Assembly (NCBI RefSeq): GCF_001437285.1 | Contig: NZ_JQBF01000004.1 | Span: 124,001-188,000, forward strand | DNA length: 64,000 nucleotides | From: Pediococcus pentosaceus | GTDB taxonomy: Bacteria > Bacillota > Bacilli > Lactobacillales > Lactobacillaceae | Direction: 5' to 3' | Shown here: positions 8,968 to 16,155 of the stretch, in pieces | Layout: every line of letters begins with the position of its first letter | Numbering within the stretch: the stretch's first letter is position 1 | Translations under genes and position numbers: made by a program | The notes under the pieces: generated by a model | The model's input: the letters and a program-made list of their open reading frames with translations, nothing else | What the model was told of the DNA's origin: nothing | Databases searched by the model: none

Positions 8968-9525
8968 ATGCCGATTTCAACCAAAAGACTTTATTTACGT
9001 CCTTTTACACCAGATGATGCTCCCAGCATCTATCAATATGCTAAAAATCCTAAAATTGGACCCATTGCTGGCTGGCCCGTCCATACCAGCGTCGCTAATA
9101 GCCGACAACTGATTGAACAATATTTGATGCAAGCTACTATTTATGCCGTAACTCTAAGGGACAATCCCGACGAGGCAATTGGTAGCGTCGGGCTAGAAAT
9201 AGTTAATAAAGGTGGTGGGAAATCTTTCATGGGAGCTAATGATGCCGAAATTGGTTATTGGATTGGAGAGCCATTCTGGGGTCAAGGGCTAATCCCAGAA
9301 GCTGCAGCAGCGGTCATCAAGGATGGCTTCACCACGTTAGGATTATCTAACATTTGGTGTGGTTACTATGATGGCAATCACCAATCTAAGCGAGTTCAAA
9401 TGAAACTAGGTTTCAAACCTGAACTAACCATCGATGAAATGTATAACCCGATCTTAGACGACATCCGCAAAGAACACTTCACAAAACTTAAGCGAACTGA
9501 GTGGCTCCGTCAAAATGATCAGTAA
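8968..9525 (+). CDS. GNAT family N-acetyltransferase (RimJ/RimL type)
   Basis: This 185-residue acetyltransferase of the RimJ/RimL-like GNAT subgroup begins STKRLYLRPFTPDDA. The acetyl-CoA region EIGYWIGEPFWGQGLIPEA carries the Q/R-x-x-G-x-G/A-like turn (GQGLIPEA). Substrates in this subgroup range from ribosomal-protein N-termini to antibiotics and cannot be read from sequence. AGGAGG lies 12 bases upstream of the ATG. It is the second gene of the MerR unit and ends at a strong terminator, so it may be a detoxification or modification response to the MerR ligand. Confidence 0.83.
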   Translation: MPISTKRLYLRPFTPDDAPSIYQYAKNPKIGPIAGWPVHTSVANSRQLIEQYLMQATIYAVTLRDNPDEAIGSVGLEIVNKGGGKSFMGANDAEIGYWIGEPFWGQGLIPEAAAAVIKDGFTTLGLSNIWCGYYDGNHQSKRVQMKLGFKPELTIDEMYNPILDDIRKEHFTKLKRTEWLRQNDQ

Positions 9526-9539
9526 ACACAATGTTAAAA

Positions 9540-9580
9540 AATAGGACGAGTAACCTTAGATGAGGTTACTCGTCCTATTT
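9540..9580. terminator. Bidirectional intrinsic terminator
   Basis: A perfect 17-bp stem (AATAGGACGAGTAACCT with its complement) closes a 6-base loop and is followed by TTT. It serves the convergent GNAT gene and the ABC importer operon. Confidence 0.88.
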
Positions 9581-9588
9581 GTATAATT

Positions 9589-10248
9589 TTATGATGCAAT
9601 TCTTTTTTCCAAGTAACGCGAAAATAGTGATAACGCATAACAAACAATAAAGTACATTACAGCCAATGCAACGAACATTGGGATGATGTAATTAGTATTT
9701 TGTCCATAAATGATTTGCGCATGATACATCAATTCTGGCAGCATAATAATCGTTGCTAATGAAGTATCCTTAATCAAAGAAATAAATTGACTAACTAATG
9801 CCGGAATCATTCGTACTTGAGCTTGCGGCAAAATAATGTAACGCATTGCTTGCCAGTACGTTAACCCGTTAGCTCGAGCACCTTCCATTTGCCCTTTAGA
9901 AATTGACTCGATTCCTCCACGAATAATTTCAGCTAGCATCGCCGATTCAAAAACGGTTAGAGCTAGGATAGATGAAGGAATAATTTCAATTCTCAAACCT
10001 AAGTTAGGTAAACCGAAATAAACAAAGAAGAAAATTAAAATCAACGGTAAATTACGGATCAAATCAATGATGAAACCCACAATCGCTGAAAAATACTTTA
10101 TTCTCATATACCGAATAAATCCTAATATTCCACCTAGAATATAACTTAGGATAATTGAGATAACCGAAACTTCAACGGTTATCCAAAGCCCCTTTAATAA
10201 AAACATTAAATTTACTGCTGAGTAAGCATCCATAAATGATTTCATCAT
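9589..10248 (-). CDS. Amino-acid ABC transporter permease (Gln/Glu-type, second subunit)
   Basis: This 219-residue permease of the polar amino-acid (HAAT/PAAT) family has four to five membrane helices and the cytoplasmic loop ARANGLTYWQAMRYIILPQA (EAA motif) that docks with the ATPase. It overlaps the upstream permease gene by 4 bases (ATGA), so the two are translationally coupled. The pair probably forms a heterodimeric pore in the membrane. It is the last gene of the operon. Confidence 0.9.
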   Translation of the reverse strand: MMKSFMDAYSAVNLMFLLKGLWITVEVSVISIILSYILGGILGFIRYMRIKYFSAIVGFIIDLIRNLPLILIFFFVYFGLPNLGLRIEIIPSSILALTVFESAMLAEIIRGGIESISKGQMEGARANGLTYWQAMRYIILPQAQVRMIPALVSQFISLIKDTSLATIIMLPELMYHAQIIYGQNTNYIIPMFVALAVMYFIVCYALSLFSRYLEKRIAS

Positions 10249-10895
10249 GCAGCACCTCGATTCGTCCGTTTTTCAAGATAACGCATATAGTAACTGAGTG
10301 GCATAGTTATAATTAAGTACATAACTCCCACTACTAAATACGAATTAATCGTATCAAAGGAAGTAGAAGCAATATCATTTCCTACATACATCAAGTCAAA
10401 GCCGGCTACGAAAGCAAGTACTGATGAATTCTTAACCAAATTAATAAATTGGTTACCTAGAGGTGGAATCACAATCTTAAAGGCTTGAGGTAACACGATG
10501 TAACGCATTGCTTGCCAATAAGTCATTCCGTTTGAGCGAGCTGCTTCCATTTGCCCACCACTAACTGATTGAATTCCCGCTCGGACGGTTTCAGCAATAA
10601 AGGCTGATGTATAAATGGTTAATCCAATCGTTCCAGCAACAAATCCATTAATCGAAGCGACATATTGAGGAATTACGATGTAGAAAAACATCGTTACTAC
10701 TAGTAACGGAATGTTTCTTACCACTTCTACATAGATTCTACCGATGGTGTGTAATACTTTACTTGGTAAAACTTCAAAAATCGCAAACATTGATCCGATG
10801 ATCAAACTAAAGAATAGTGCAATCACACTACAAAGGACGGTTTGTCCCAGTCCACTTAGAAGTTCTGAGCCATGACTAGCAATTATATTAATCAT
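10245..10895 (-). CDS. Amino-acid ABC transporter permease (Gln/Glu-type, first subunit)
   Basis: This 216-residue permease is homologous to its downstream neighbour and shares the EAA loop ARSNGMTYWQAMRYIVLPQA almost word for word. Both ends overlap neighbours by 4 bases (the binding-protein gene upstream and the second permease downstream), which fits one tightly coupled translation unit. The substrate is probably glutamine, glutamate or aspartate by family, but specificity is not visible. Confidence 0.9.
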   Translation of the reverse strand: MINIIASHGSELLSGLGQTVLCSVIALFFSLIIGSMFAIFEVLPSKVLHTIGRIYVEVVRNIPLLVVTMFFYIVIPQYVASINGFVAGTIGLTIYTSAFIAETVRAGIQSVSGGQMEAARSNGMTYWQAMRYIVLPQAFKIVIPPLGNQFINLVKNSSVLAFVAGFDLMYVGNDIASTSFDTINSYLVVGVMYLIITMPLSYYMRYLEKRTNRGAA

Positions 10896-11728
10896 CTTTC
10901 AACCTCCTTGTAGTCAAATCCAGCGATATTTCCAAACCATTTTTCGACTAGTTTGTTGTACTCGCCACTTTCTTCCAATTCTTTCAAGGCTTGGTTGAGA
11001 TGCTTTTTCAACTGACCTTGTCCTTTATTAATTGCAATCCCATAAGGTTCTTTAGTAAAGGCTTTTCCAACAACTTGATAATTAGGATTGTCGACCGCCA
11101 TCCCAAATAAAATACCATTATCAGTCGTTAACGCTGCTCCTTGACCAGATTTTAAAGCGGTCAAAGCCTGAGCATAATCTTGAAGCTGAATTACCTGCGC
11201 CTTAGGAGCAAACTTTTTAATATTCTCGACGGAATTAGATCCAACCACCCCGATTACTTTAGTTCCGGGCTTATTCAAATCTTTAACGCTCTTAATGGAG
11301 CTACCTTTTTTAACTAAAAGCGATTGACCAGCATCAAAGTATGAATTTGAAAAATCGACAACTTTTTCACGTTCTTTCGTGATTGTCATCGTAGCAATAA
11401 TTGCATCTAAATTACCGTTTTTCAGTAAAGGTATCCGAGTTTGACTCGTAACTTGGATAAAGTTGGCTTTGGCCTTTTTTCCGAGCATTTGCTTGGTTAA
11501 CGCTTTGGCAATATCGATATCAAATCCCTTAATTTGTGAATCTTTAACATCCATCAAACCAAACAGTTTAGTATCGGCTTTAACACCCCAAGTGATGGAA
11601 TCCGTCTTTTGGGCTTGATCCCAAGCATCTATATTTTTTACTTCACCCTTCGCACCACAACTACTTAACAACACTAAACTTGCCATGAGGGTGAAAATGA
11701 GGGCGACACTTTTCAGTATTTTTCGCAT
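10892..11728 (-). CDS. Amino-acid ABC transporter substrate-binding lipoprotein
   Basis: This 278-residue lipoprotein has a lipobox LLSSC with the lipidated cysteine at residue 24, then a family-3 solute-binding domain (SBP_bac_3). It is anchored to the outer face of the membrane and delivers a polar amino acid to the two permeases. Binding-site features of the family are present (LDAIIATMTITKERE). The gene lies between the ATPase and permease genes and overlaps the first permease by 4 bases. Confidence 0.9.
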   Translation of the reverse strand: MRKILKSVALIFTLMASLVLLSSCGAKGEVKNIDAWDQAQKTDSITWGVKADTKLFGLMDVKDSQIKGFDIDIAKALTKQMLGKKAKANFIQVTSQTRIPLLKNGNLDAIIATMTITKEREKVVDFSNSYFDAGQSLLVKKGSSIKSVKDLNKPGTKVIGVVGSNSVENIKKFAPKAQVIQLQDYAQALTALKSGQGAALTTDNGILFGMAVDNPNYQVVGKAFTKEPYGIAINKGQGQLKKHLNQALKELEESGEYNKLVEKWFGNIAGFDYKEVER

Positions 11729-11739
11729 ATTCTCCCCTC

Positions 11740-12480
11740 CTAATGTTTAATAATTTTACTTAAGAATTGGCGTGCTCGTTCATTACTTGGTTGTCCATCA
11801 AAGAATTCCTTAGCTTGATCGTCTTCTAGAATTTGTCCTTCGTCCATGAAAATAACGCGGTCCCCTACTTCGCGGGCAAAGCCCATCTCATGGGTTACCA
11901 CAACCATGGTCATCGAAGAATCTTTAGCAATCTTTTTCATTACATTTAAAACATCGTCAATCATTTCTGGATCCAAAGCTGATGTTGGTTCATCAAATAA
12001 AATACACTTTGGATGCATAGCCAAACTCCGAGCTATTGCAATTCGTTGCTTTTGACCACCAGAAAGCATCGATGGCATACTTTCTGCCTTATCTGCTAGC
12101 CCAACTAAGTCTAACAATTCCATGGCAACTTTTTTATTTTCATCATCCTTCCGTCCTAGAACTACACGAGGAGCTAACATGATATTTTCAAGCACACTTT
12201 TATTGTTGTATAAATTAAAATGTTGGAAAACCATGCCTACTTCACGACGAATCTTATTCATATTGGTCTTCTTGCTAGCCAAATCAAACCCGTTAACTAC
12301 CAGTTGTCCGCTATTAATACTTTCCAATCCGTTAATAGTTCGGATTAAAGTACTTTTACCAGAACCAGATGGTCCAATCAAAACTACTGTCTCACCCTTT
12401 TCAATCGTTAAGTTGATATCTGTCAGGGCGTGGAACTTCCCATAGTACTTTTCAACATTATGAAATTCGATCATTGACAT
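11740..12480 (-). CDS. glnQ: Amino-acid ABC transporter ATP-binding protein
   Basis: This 246-residue ATPase of the polar amino-acid importer has Walker A GPSGSGKST (residues 36-44), signature LSGGQKQR, and Walker B CILFDEPTSALDPE. The family-typical FQHFNLY Q-loop is present. It is the first gene of a four-gene minus-strand operon, with GGAGGG 7 bases before the ATG. The symbol follows GlnQ-type homologues; the actual substrate is not proven. No GlnR box or T-box is visible upstream. Confidence 0.9.
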   Translation of the reverse strand: MSMIEFHNVEKYYGKFHALTDINLTIEKGETVVLIGPSGSGKSTLIRTINGLESINSGQLVVNGFDLASKKTNMNKIRREVGMVFQHFNLYNNKSVLENIMLAPRVVLGRKDDENKKVAMELLDLVGLADKAESMPSMLSGGQKQRIAIARSLAMHPKCILFDEPTSALDPEMIDDVLNVMKKIAKDSSMTMVVVTHEMGFAREVGDRVIFMDEGQILEDDQAKEFFDGQPSNERARQFLSKIIKH

Positions 12481-12577
12481 AATAAATCCCTCCAGCTGCG
12501 CCCATCGGTTATTTAAACGAATCCTTATACAACCTATAAGCTCCCATTTTTTCTATACCTATTTAAAATATAAGCGA

Positions 12578-12618
12578 CAAAAAAAGGACTGTCAAAGCAT
12601 ATCGCTTGAACAGTCCTT
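12578..12618 (-). terminator. Intrinsic terminator of the 12633-15178 gene run
   Basis: On the minus strand, AAGGACTGT pairs with ACAGTCCTT, with further inner pairing, and is followed by TTTTTTT. It separates this gene run from glnQ. Confidence 0.85.
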
Positions 12619-12632
12619 AATTATTTTATACT

Positions 12633-13487
12633 TTAAACCTCATGAAGCGAGGTATTACGGCGTTTATAGGCAATATTCACTTTTATAAAAAAATTTTCAT
12701 TTTCAGTGATAATCCCTGAGCGTCCTATCATTTTCTTCTCACCGCCACTTAATAATACATCCGCCAAGTAAAGGTGATTTTCTTGTTTAGCAGCTTCGAA
12801 ACTAGCTGCCCCAACTTTGGTAATTACGCCAACTGGTAACTCTTCCATCTGATTTAATCCAGCATAAATGGTAGGCTGCCCATTAATCATTTTTATGTCA
12901 GCAAATGGGAATTGAATGCCTTCGTCCCCAATAGCGTAAACTTCCGTTTGTCCTGGTTGTAATTGTTCCTTAATCTGTTCATCACTTCGTCCACCGTAAT
13001 CCTCAAAAAGGATTCCAGCATTTTTCATCAACATCGCAATTTGTTCAATATTTCGCTTTTGTTCGCCCGTGGATTCGACCTGTGCAGGTAGTAGCATCCG
13101 TTGGTCAAACATCCCTGCTGGTGAACTGCTAGCTTGACGACTTTGGCGTTCCACTTGGGCTAAGCGCCGTCTAAATTCTTCTTTTTCTCGAATTTCTTCC
13201 GGAGCACCACCCACATATTTCTCCAAGATAGGAGAAATATCAAAAGGTGCTTTCTTAGTCGTGAAGAAGTAGTAAATATTCATAATTGAAAAATACAAGA
13301 ACACTAAAAAGATTGCTAATAGCAATAATCCTCTAAGATAGCGTCCATTTTGTAAGAAACGAATACCAATATATAGTAAATACCAATTTCCGACGAATGC
13401 CATGACCGTGTAAACTTGATTCTTTAGTTTACTCTTAACATTGATCATTCCCATATAATGGCTCGCTAATGTAAGAAATGAAATCAC
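12633..13487 (-). CDS. Conserved two-TM protein of unknown function (possibly DUF6681)
   Basis: This 284-residue protein starts at a GTG with AGGGGG 5 bases upstream. Two membrane helices lie near residues 28-46 and 52-75. A charged, Gln/Arg-rich linker follows (about 95-120), then a soluble C-terminal domain of about 150 residues. It resembles a lactobacillus-specific family that I recall as DUF6681, but I cannot check this. It starts 11 bases after the Ser/Asp-rich gene, so the two are probably translated together. No function can be stated; a cell-envelope role is possible. Confidence 0.7.
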   Translation of the reverse strand: MISFLTLASHYMGMINVKSKLKNQVYTVMAFVGNWYLLYIGIRFLQNGRYLRGLLLLAIFLVFLYFSIMNIYYFFTTKKAPFDISPILEKYVGGAPEEIREKEEFRRRLAQVERQSRQASSSPAGMFDQRMLLPAQVESTGEQKRNIEQIAMLMKNAGILFEDYGGRSDEQIKEQLQPGQTEVYAIGDEGIQFPFADIKMINGQPTIYAGLNQMEELPVGVITKVGAASFEAAKQENHLYLADVLLSGGEKKMIGRSGIITENENFFIKVNIAYKRRNTSLHEV

Positions 13488-13498
13488 GTTAATTCCCC

Positions 13499-14005
13499 CT
13501 ATTGTGTGCTAGTCGCCGAGCTACCTGATGCAGCTTGGGCATTCTGAGTTGTGGTACCTGCCGAACTTTGTGCTGCACTAGATGCTTGATTTGTATCCGT
13601 GTCAGCATCACTAGATGCATTATTAGTAGTATCGTCATTATTATTTTCATTTGTATTTGTGCTAGTTTTACCACTGCTTGCCGTAGCATCTGATGAGCTT
13701 TCCGCATCACTTTGTGAGTCTTCGGTGCTATTTGAATCCATTGTCTCATCTTCTTTGGAACTACTTGTTTCATCATCTTTAGAGCTACTATCTTCATCCA
13801 TGGAACTTTTACTTGATTTATCATCAGATGAATTTTTATCGTCTAAATTACTACTACTTTCATTATTCATTACTTTTGAAGAACGCACGGGCGCTCCTTC
13901 AGAAGTGTTGGTCGCCTTATTAACGATTACGTTTGTAGCACTTAAAGCAATGACCATGGTAACAATCGCAATTGGTGTTAAAAAAGGTGGTGTCCTATAT
14001 GCCAT
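13499..14005 (-). CDS. Membrane-anchored Ser/Asp/Asn/Thr-rich low-complexity protein
   Basis: This 168-residue protein has one N-terminal hydrophobic helix (about residues 9-27, signal anchor), then about 125 residues made almost only of Ser, Asp, Glu, Asn and Thr, and ends STQ. No LPXTG motif or folded domain is visible. The outside part should be a disordered, strongly acidic stalk. GGAGGG precedes the ATG. The shared operon with the two-TM protein suggests a joint envelope function. The codon content is not random: D/E/S blocks remain in one frame with good start signals, so I treat it as real. Confidence 0.7.
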   Translation of the reverse strand: MAYRTPPFLTPIAIVTMVIALSATNVIVNKATNTSEGAPVRSSKVMNNESSSNLDDKNSSDDKSSKSSMDEDSSSKDDETSSSKEDETMDSNSTEDSQSDAESSSDATASSGKTSTNTNENNNDDTTNNASSDADTDTNQASSAAQSSAGTTTQNAQAASGSSATSTQ

Positions 14006-14099
14006 TTCTCTTTCCCTCCGTCTTTAAAAAAAGCATATCAAAAATATTTAGCTTTTATTTCAAATATTGATTAAGTTTGCAATAACTTAAAAAAATCAT

Positions 14100-14549
14100 C
14101 TACTTTTCACCCATTAATTGCTTACAATCTGCGCATAACCCATATAACTCAAAATGATGTCCCGTAATCTCAGCCCCTGGCAATTGCTCACTAAAGAAGC
14201 TTAGAGGGCACATTTGGAGTTCCCGTACTTTGCCACAGTTATTACAAATAAAATGGTGATGATGAGTGTGCCGTTCATTACAATCTAACTTTACTTCGGT
14301 TTTACCATCATTTTCATTTTGATTTTCTTCAACAATCCCAATTTCAGAAAATTCCTTAATGTTTCGATAAATTGTATTGTAGCTCATTTTAGGATACTCT
14401 TGGCGCATTAACTGATCTAACTCCGTCAATTCCATGTAGCGGTCCTCATGGATAGCTAGAATATTGAGTAAGCTCTGGCGTTGTTTAGTTAATTTATAGT
14501 TATTAGCTTTTAAAATTTTTACCGCAATTTCTTTACTAGTTTTGTTCAA
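14100..14549 (-). CDS. zur: Fur family regulator, Zur-like
   Basis: This 149-residue Fur-family repressor has an N-terminal winged helix (YKLTKQRQSLLNIL; NTIYRNIKEF recognition region) and a C-terminal metal domain. The run THHHHFICNNCGK, a following CP, then GHHFELYGLCADC matches the arrangement I remember in Bacillus Zur, including two CxxC pairs for the structural zinc. It probably represses zinc uptake genes when zinc is plentiful. It starts at TTG with AGAGGTG 8 bases upstream, and lies 47 bases after the guanylate-kinase-like gene in the same direction. Confidence 0.75.
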   Translation of the reverse strand: MNKTSKEIAVKILKANNYKLTKQRQSLLNILAIHEDRYMELTELDQLMRQEYPKMSYNTIYRNIKEFSEIGIVEENQNENDGKTEVKLDCNERHTHHHHFICNNCGKVRELQMCPLSFFSEQLPGAEITGHHFELYGLCADCKQLMGEK

Positions 14550-14596
14550 AAATCTGCACCTCTAAATAGTAATCATTACGTTTTACCCTACCATAA

Positions 14597-15178
14597 TTAA
14601 CCTTCATTTGGTATCTTTTTGGTTGCTTCTTTAACTCTTTGATAAAATTGATCAATTTTTTGTTTGGTGTGCTCCCAATCATCGTTATTAATGACCGTCG
14701 CCCGCCCTTGAAGCTCTTCTGGCAACTGCATGTCGCGTCGATATTCGGGACTGTCAATTCTTTTTTGGATTGCCTCTAAGCTATCACCACGTTTTAACAA
14801 TCGATCCTTCAAAGTTTTTTCTTCGTTTACCCGTAAAAATAAGATTTCCACCTGTGCCCCTAACTCTTTAAGGTAAGTTATTGCTCCAGCTGTGTCTAAT
14901 ACAATACTAGCAATTGAATTTTTTGACCAAGCACGTCGAAGGCCCTCATACGAAGAACCATATCGATAGTAAGAATACTGCACCTGTTCTAAGTAATGGT
15001 TATCATCAAATGTCTCGTCTGTTTCAAAGTAATAATCGATTCCTGATTGCTCATTTTTTCTTTTTGGTCTCGTAGTGTGGGTAATTACCTTAATCACTCC
15101 ATATTTTTGGTAAAGGTAATCGGCAATCGTCGTTTTTCCCGATCCAGTTGGTCCAGCAATCACAATAACTTTATCCAT
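14597..15178 (-). CDS. Guanylate kinase-like P-loop kinase
   Basis: This 193-residue protein has the P-loop GPTGSGKTT at residues 9-17 and the guanylate-kinase signature region THTTRPKRKNEQSGIDYYF. It has the fold and size of GMP kinases but differs from canonical gmk in the lid and GMP-binding loop (SYEGLRRAW instead of YGTP). It may therefore be a paralogue with other specificity. GAGGAG lies before its ATG. It is the first gene of the run leading into zur. Confidence 0.75.
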   Translation of the reverse strand: MDKVIVIAGPTGSGKTTIADYLYQKYGVIKVITHTTRPKRKNEQSGIDYYFETDETFDDNHYLEQVQYSYYRYGSSYEGLRRAWSKNSIASIVLDTAGAITYLKELGAQVEILFLRVNEEKTLKDRLLKRGDSLEAIQKRIDSPEYRRDMQLPEELQGRATVINNDDWEHTKQKIDQFYQRVKEATKKIPNEG

Positions 15179-15247
15179 TTTTAACTCCTCAATTCAAAAT
15201 AGTTGCATTTTTTCCAAAAATATTGTAAATTAAAGTATCCTAACAAA

Positions 15248-15262
15248 TGAAAGCGCTTTTCA
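15248..15262. promoter_or_regulatory. Imperfect cre-like dyad
   Basis: TGAAAGCGCTTTTCA is a near-perfect palindrome that would match the cre consensus if one T were removed. It sits 43 bases upstream of the small gene at 15305. The extra base makes CcpA binding uncertain. Confidence 0.35.
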
Positions 15263-15304
15263 AAGCTTTCTAAAATACACTTTAAGGATAGGAGGTTTAT
15301 CATT

Positions 15305-15481
15305 ATGCAATTCAAAAAATATAGCTCAGCATGGTATAGTATCGCTCTTGATACAGAAAAGCAGGTATTTATCGCTAATGATAAAGCCCAACCAGAGTTT
15401 CATGCAACTGGCGTAACCATTGAAGAGGCTGTTCGCAATCTTCAAAGCCTAGAAGATAATTCATTCAGCAAGCTAGCATAA
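15305..15481 (+). CDS. Small HicB-like protein (58 aa)
   Basis: The ATG at 15305 has GGAGG about 10 bases upstream, and the frame runs 58 codons to TAA with a terminator behind it, so I consider it a real small gene. The protein starts MQFKKYSSAWYSIAL and contains EFHATGVTIEEAVRNL, which resembles the end of the HicB partial-RNase-H fold (PGCHATGDTxEEAxxNL). No HicA toxin gene lies next to it, so it is an orphan of this fold. Its function is unknown. Confidence 0.65.
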   Translation: MQFKKYSSAWYSIALDTEKQVFIANDKAQPEFHATGVTIEEAVRNLQSLEDNSFSKLA

Positions 15482-15519
15482 TTTAAACTCTATAATAAGC
15501 TTTATCAAATGAGGATAAG

Positions 15520-15555
15520 AGGGCTGTGACACTTAAATGTGTCGCAGCCCTTTTT
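15520..15555 (+). terminator. Intrinsic terminator of the small HicB-like gene
   Basis: AGGGCTGTGACAC pairs with GTGTCGCAGCCCT (one wobble) around a 6-base loop and is followed by TTTTT. Confidence 0.85.
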
Positions 15556-15583
15556 CTGTACTTATTTACAATTTTTATTTTAC

Positions 15584-16006
15584 CTATACGCTTGGTTTTA
15601 TGCTCGCAATGAAATGATCAGCCTTATCTAAGGCTTGTTTCAAGTTTAAATACGATAATTTTTCACGCGCCGTAATGTAATCGAACCATCCAGCTGAACT
15701 AATTTCCGCTTCTTGTAACCGTAATGTCGTATCTAAAGGAACTTCAGCACTAAATAATGTAACCTTTTTTAGGTTTTTACCAACCTGGTAACTTAATACC
15801 TCGAAAAAATTATCGTTAACTTTCGTGATAATACCTGTCTCTTCGCGAATTTCACGTTGAGCTGCTTCAATCACAGACTCTTTATCTTCGACATGACCCT
15901 TGGGGAAACCCCAAAAACCACTCGTTGCACTTTCTAAAAGCAAGTAATACGGCTGATTGTTACGTAACTGATACACTACTGCTCCACCATCAAGTTCTAA
16001 CGCCAT
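15584..16006 (-). CDS. Nudix hydrolase, Ap4A hydrolase type
   Basis: This 140-residue protein has the Nudix box complete at about residues 38-60 (G-H-V-E-D, then REIREETGI), preceded by WGFPKGH as in bis(5'-nucleosyl)-tetraphosphatases. By family it hydrolyses dinucleoside polyphosphates or related nucleoside diphosphate derivatives in the cytoplasm. GGAGG lies 8 bases before the ATG. It is a single gene, convergent with the small gene before it and divergent from the permease. Confidence 0.82.
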   Translation of the reverse strand: MALELDGGAVVYQLRNNQPYYLLLESATSGFWGFPKGHVEDKESVIEAAQREIREETGIITKVNDNFFEVLSYQVGKNLKKVTLFSAEVPLDTTLRLQEAEISSAGWFDYITAREKLSYLNLKQALDKADHFIASIKPSV

Positions 16007-16097
16007 CTTAAAACCTCCACATTATCTTCCATATAAATTATACCAGTCCCGTTCTTTTAATTTAATCAAATTTACATTTTTAATAAAAGAAATCCGA

Positions 16098-16126
16098 TTG
16101 ACGTAGTGAAACTGATTCAGTATTAT
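16098..16126 (+). promoter_or_regulatory. Promoter of the amino-acid permease gene
   Basis: TTGACG (16098-16103) and TATTAT (16121-16126) are separated by exactly 17 bases, 30 bases upstream of the ATG. It is among the best sigma-A matches in the window. Confidence 0.8.
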
Positions 16127-16155
16127 TAGAAAGATATTAGAAAAGGAAGTGTGTT

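Noticed and set aside
12481-12577. T-box or GlnR operator before the amino-acid importer operon
   Set aside because: No TGTNA-N7-TNACA dyad and no T-box core was found; the region shows only a weak GGTT/AACC pairing.
13599-14027. Long plus-strand frame rich in Leu, Ser and Val opposite the Ser/Asp-rich gene
   Set aside because: It is the complementary-strand shadow of the low-complexity D/E/S codons, and has no ribosome binding site or promoter; the minus-strand gene has both and fits the operon.
15248-15262. Perfect cre site before the small HicB-like gene
   Set aside because: The palindrome has one extra T compared with TGAAAGCGCTTTCA, so it is reported only as imperfect.
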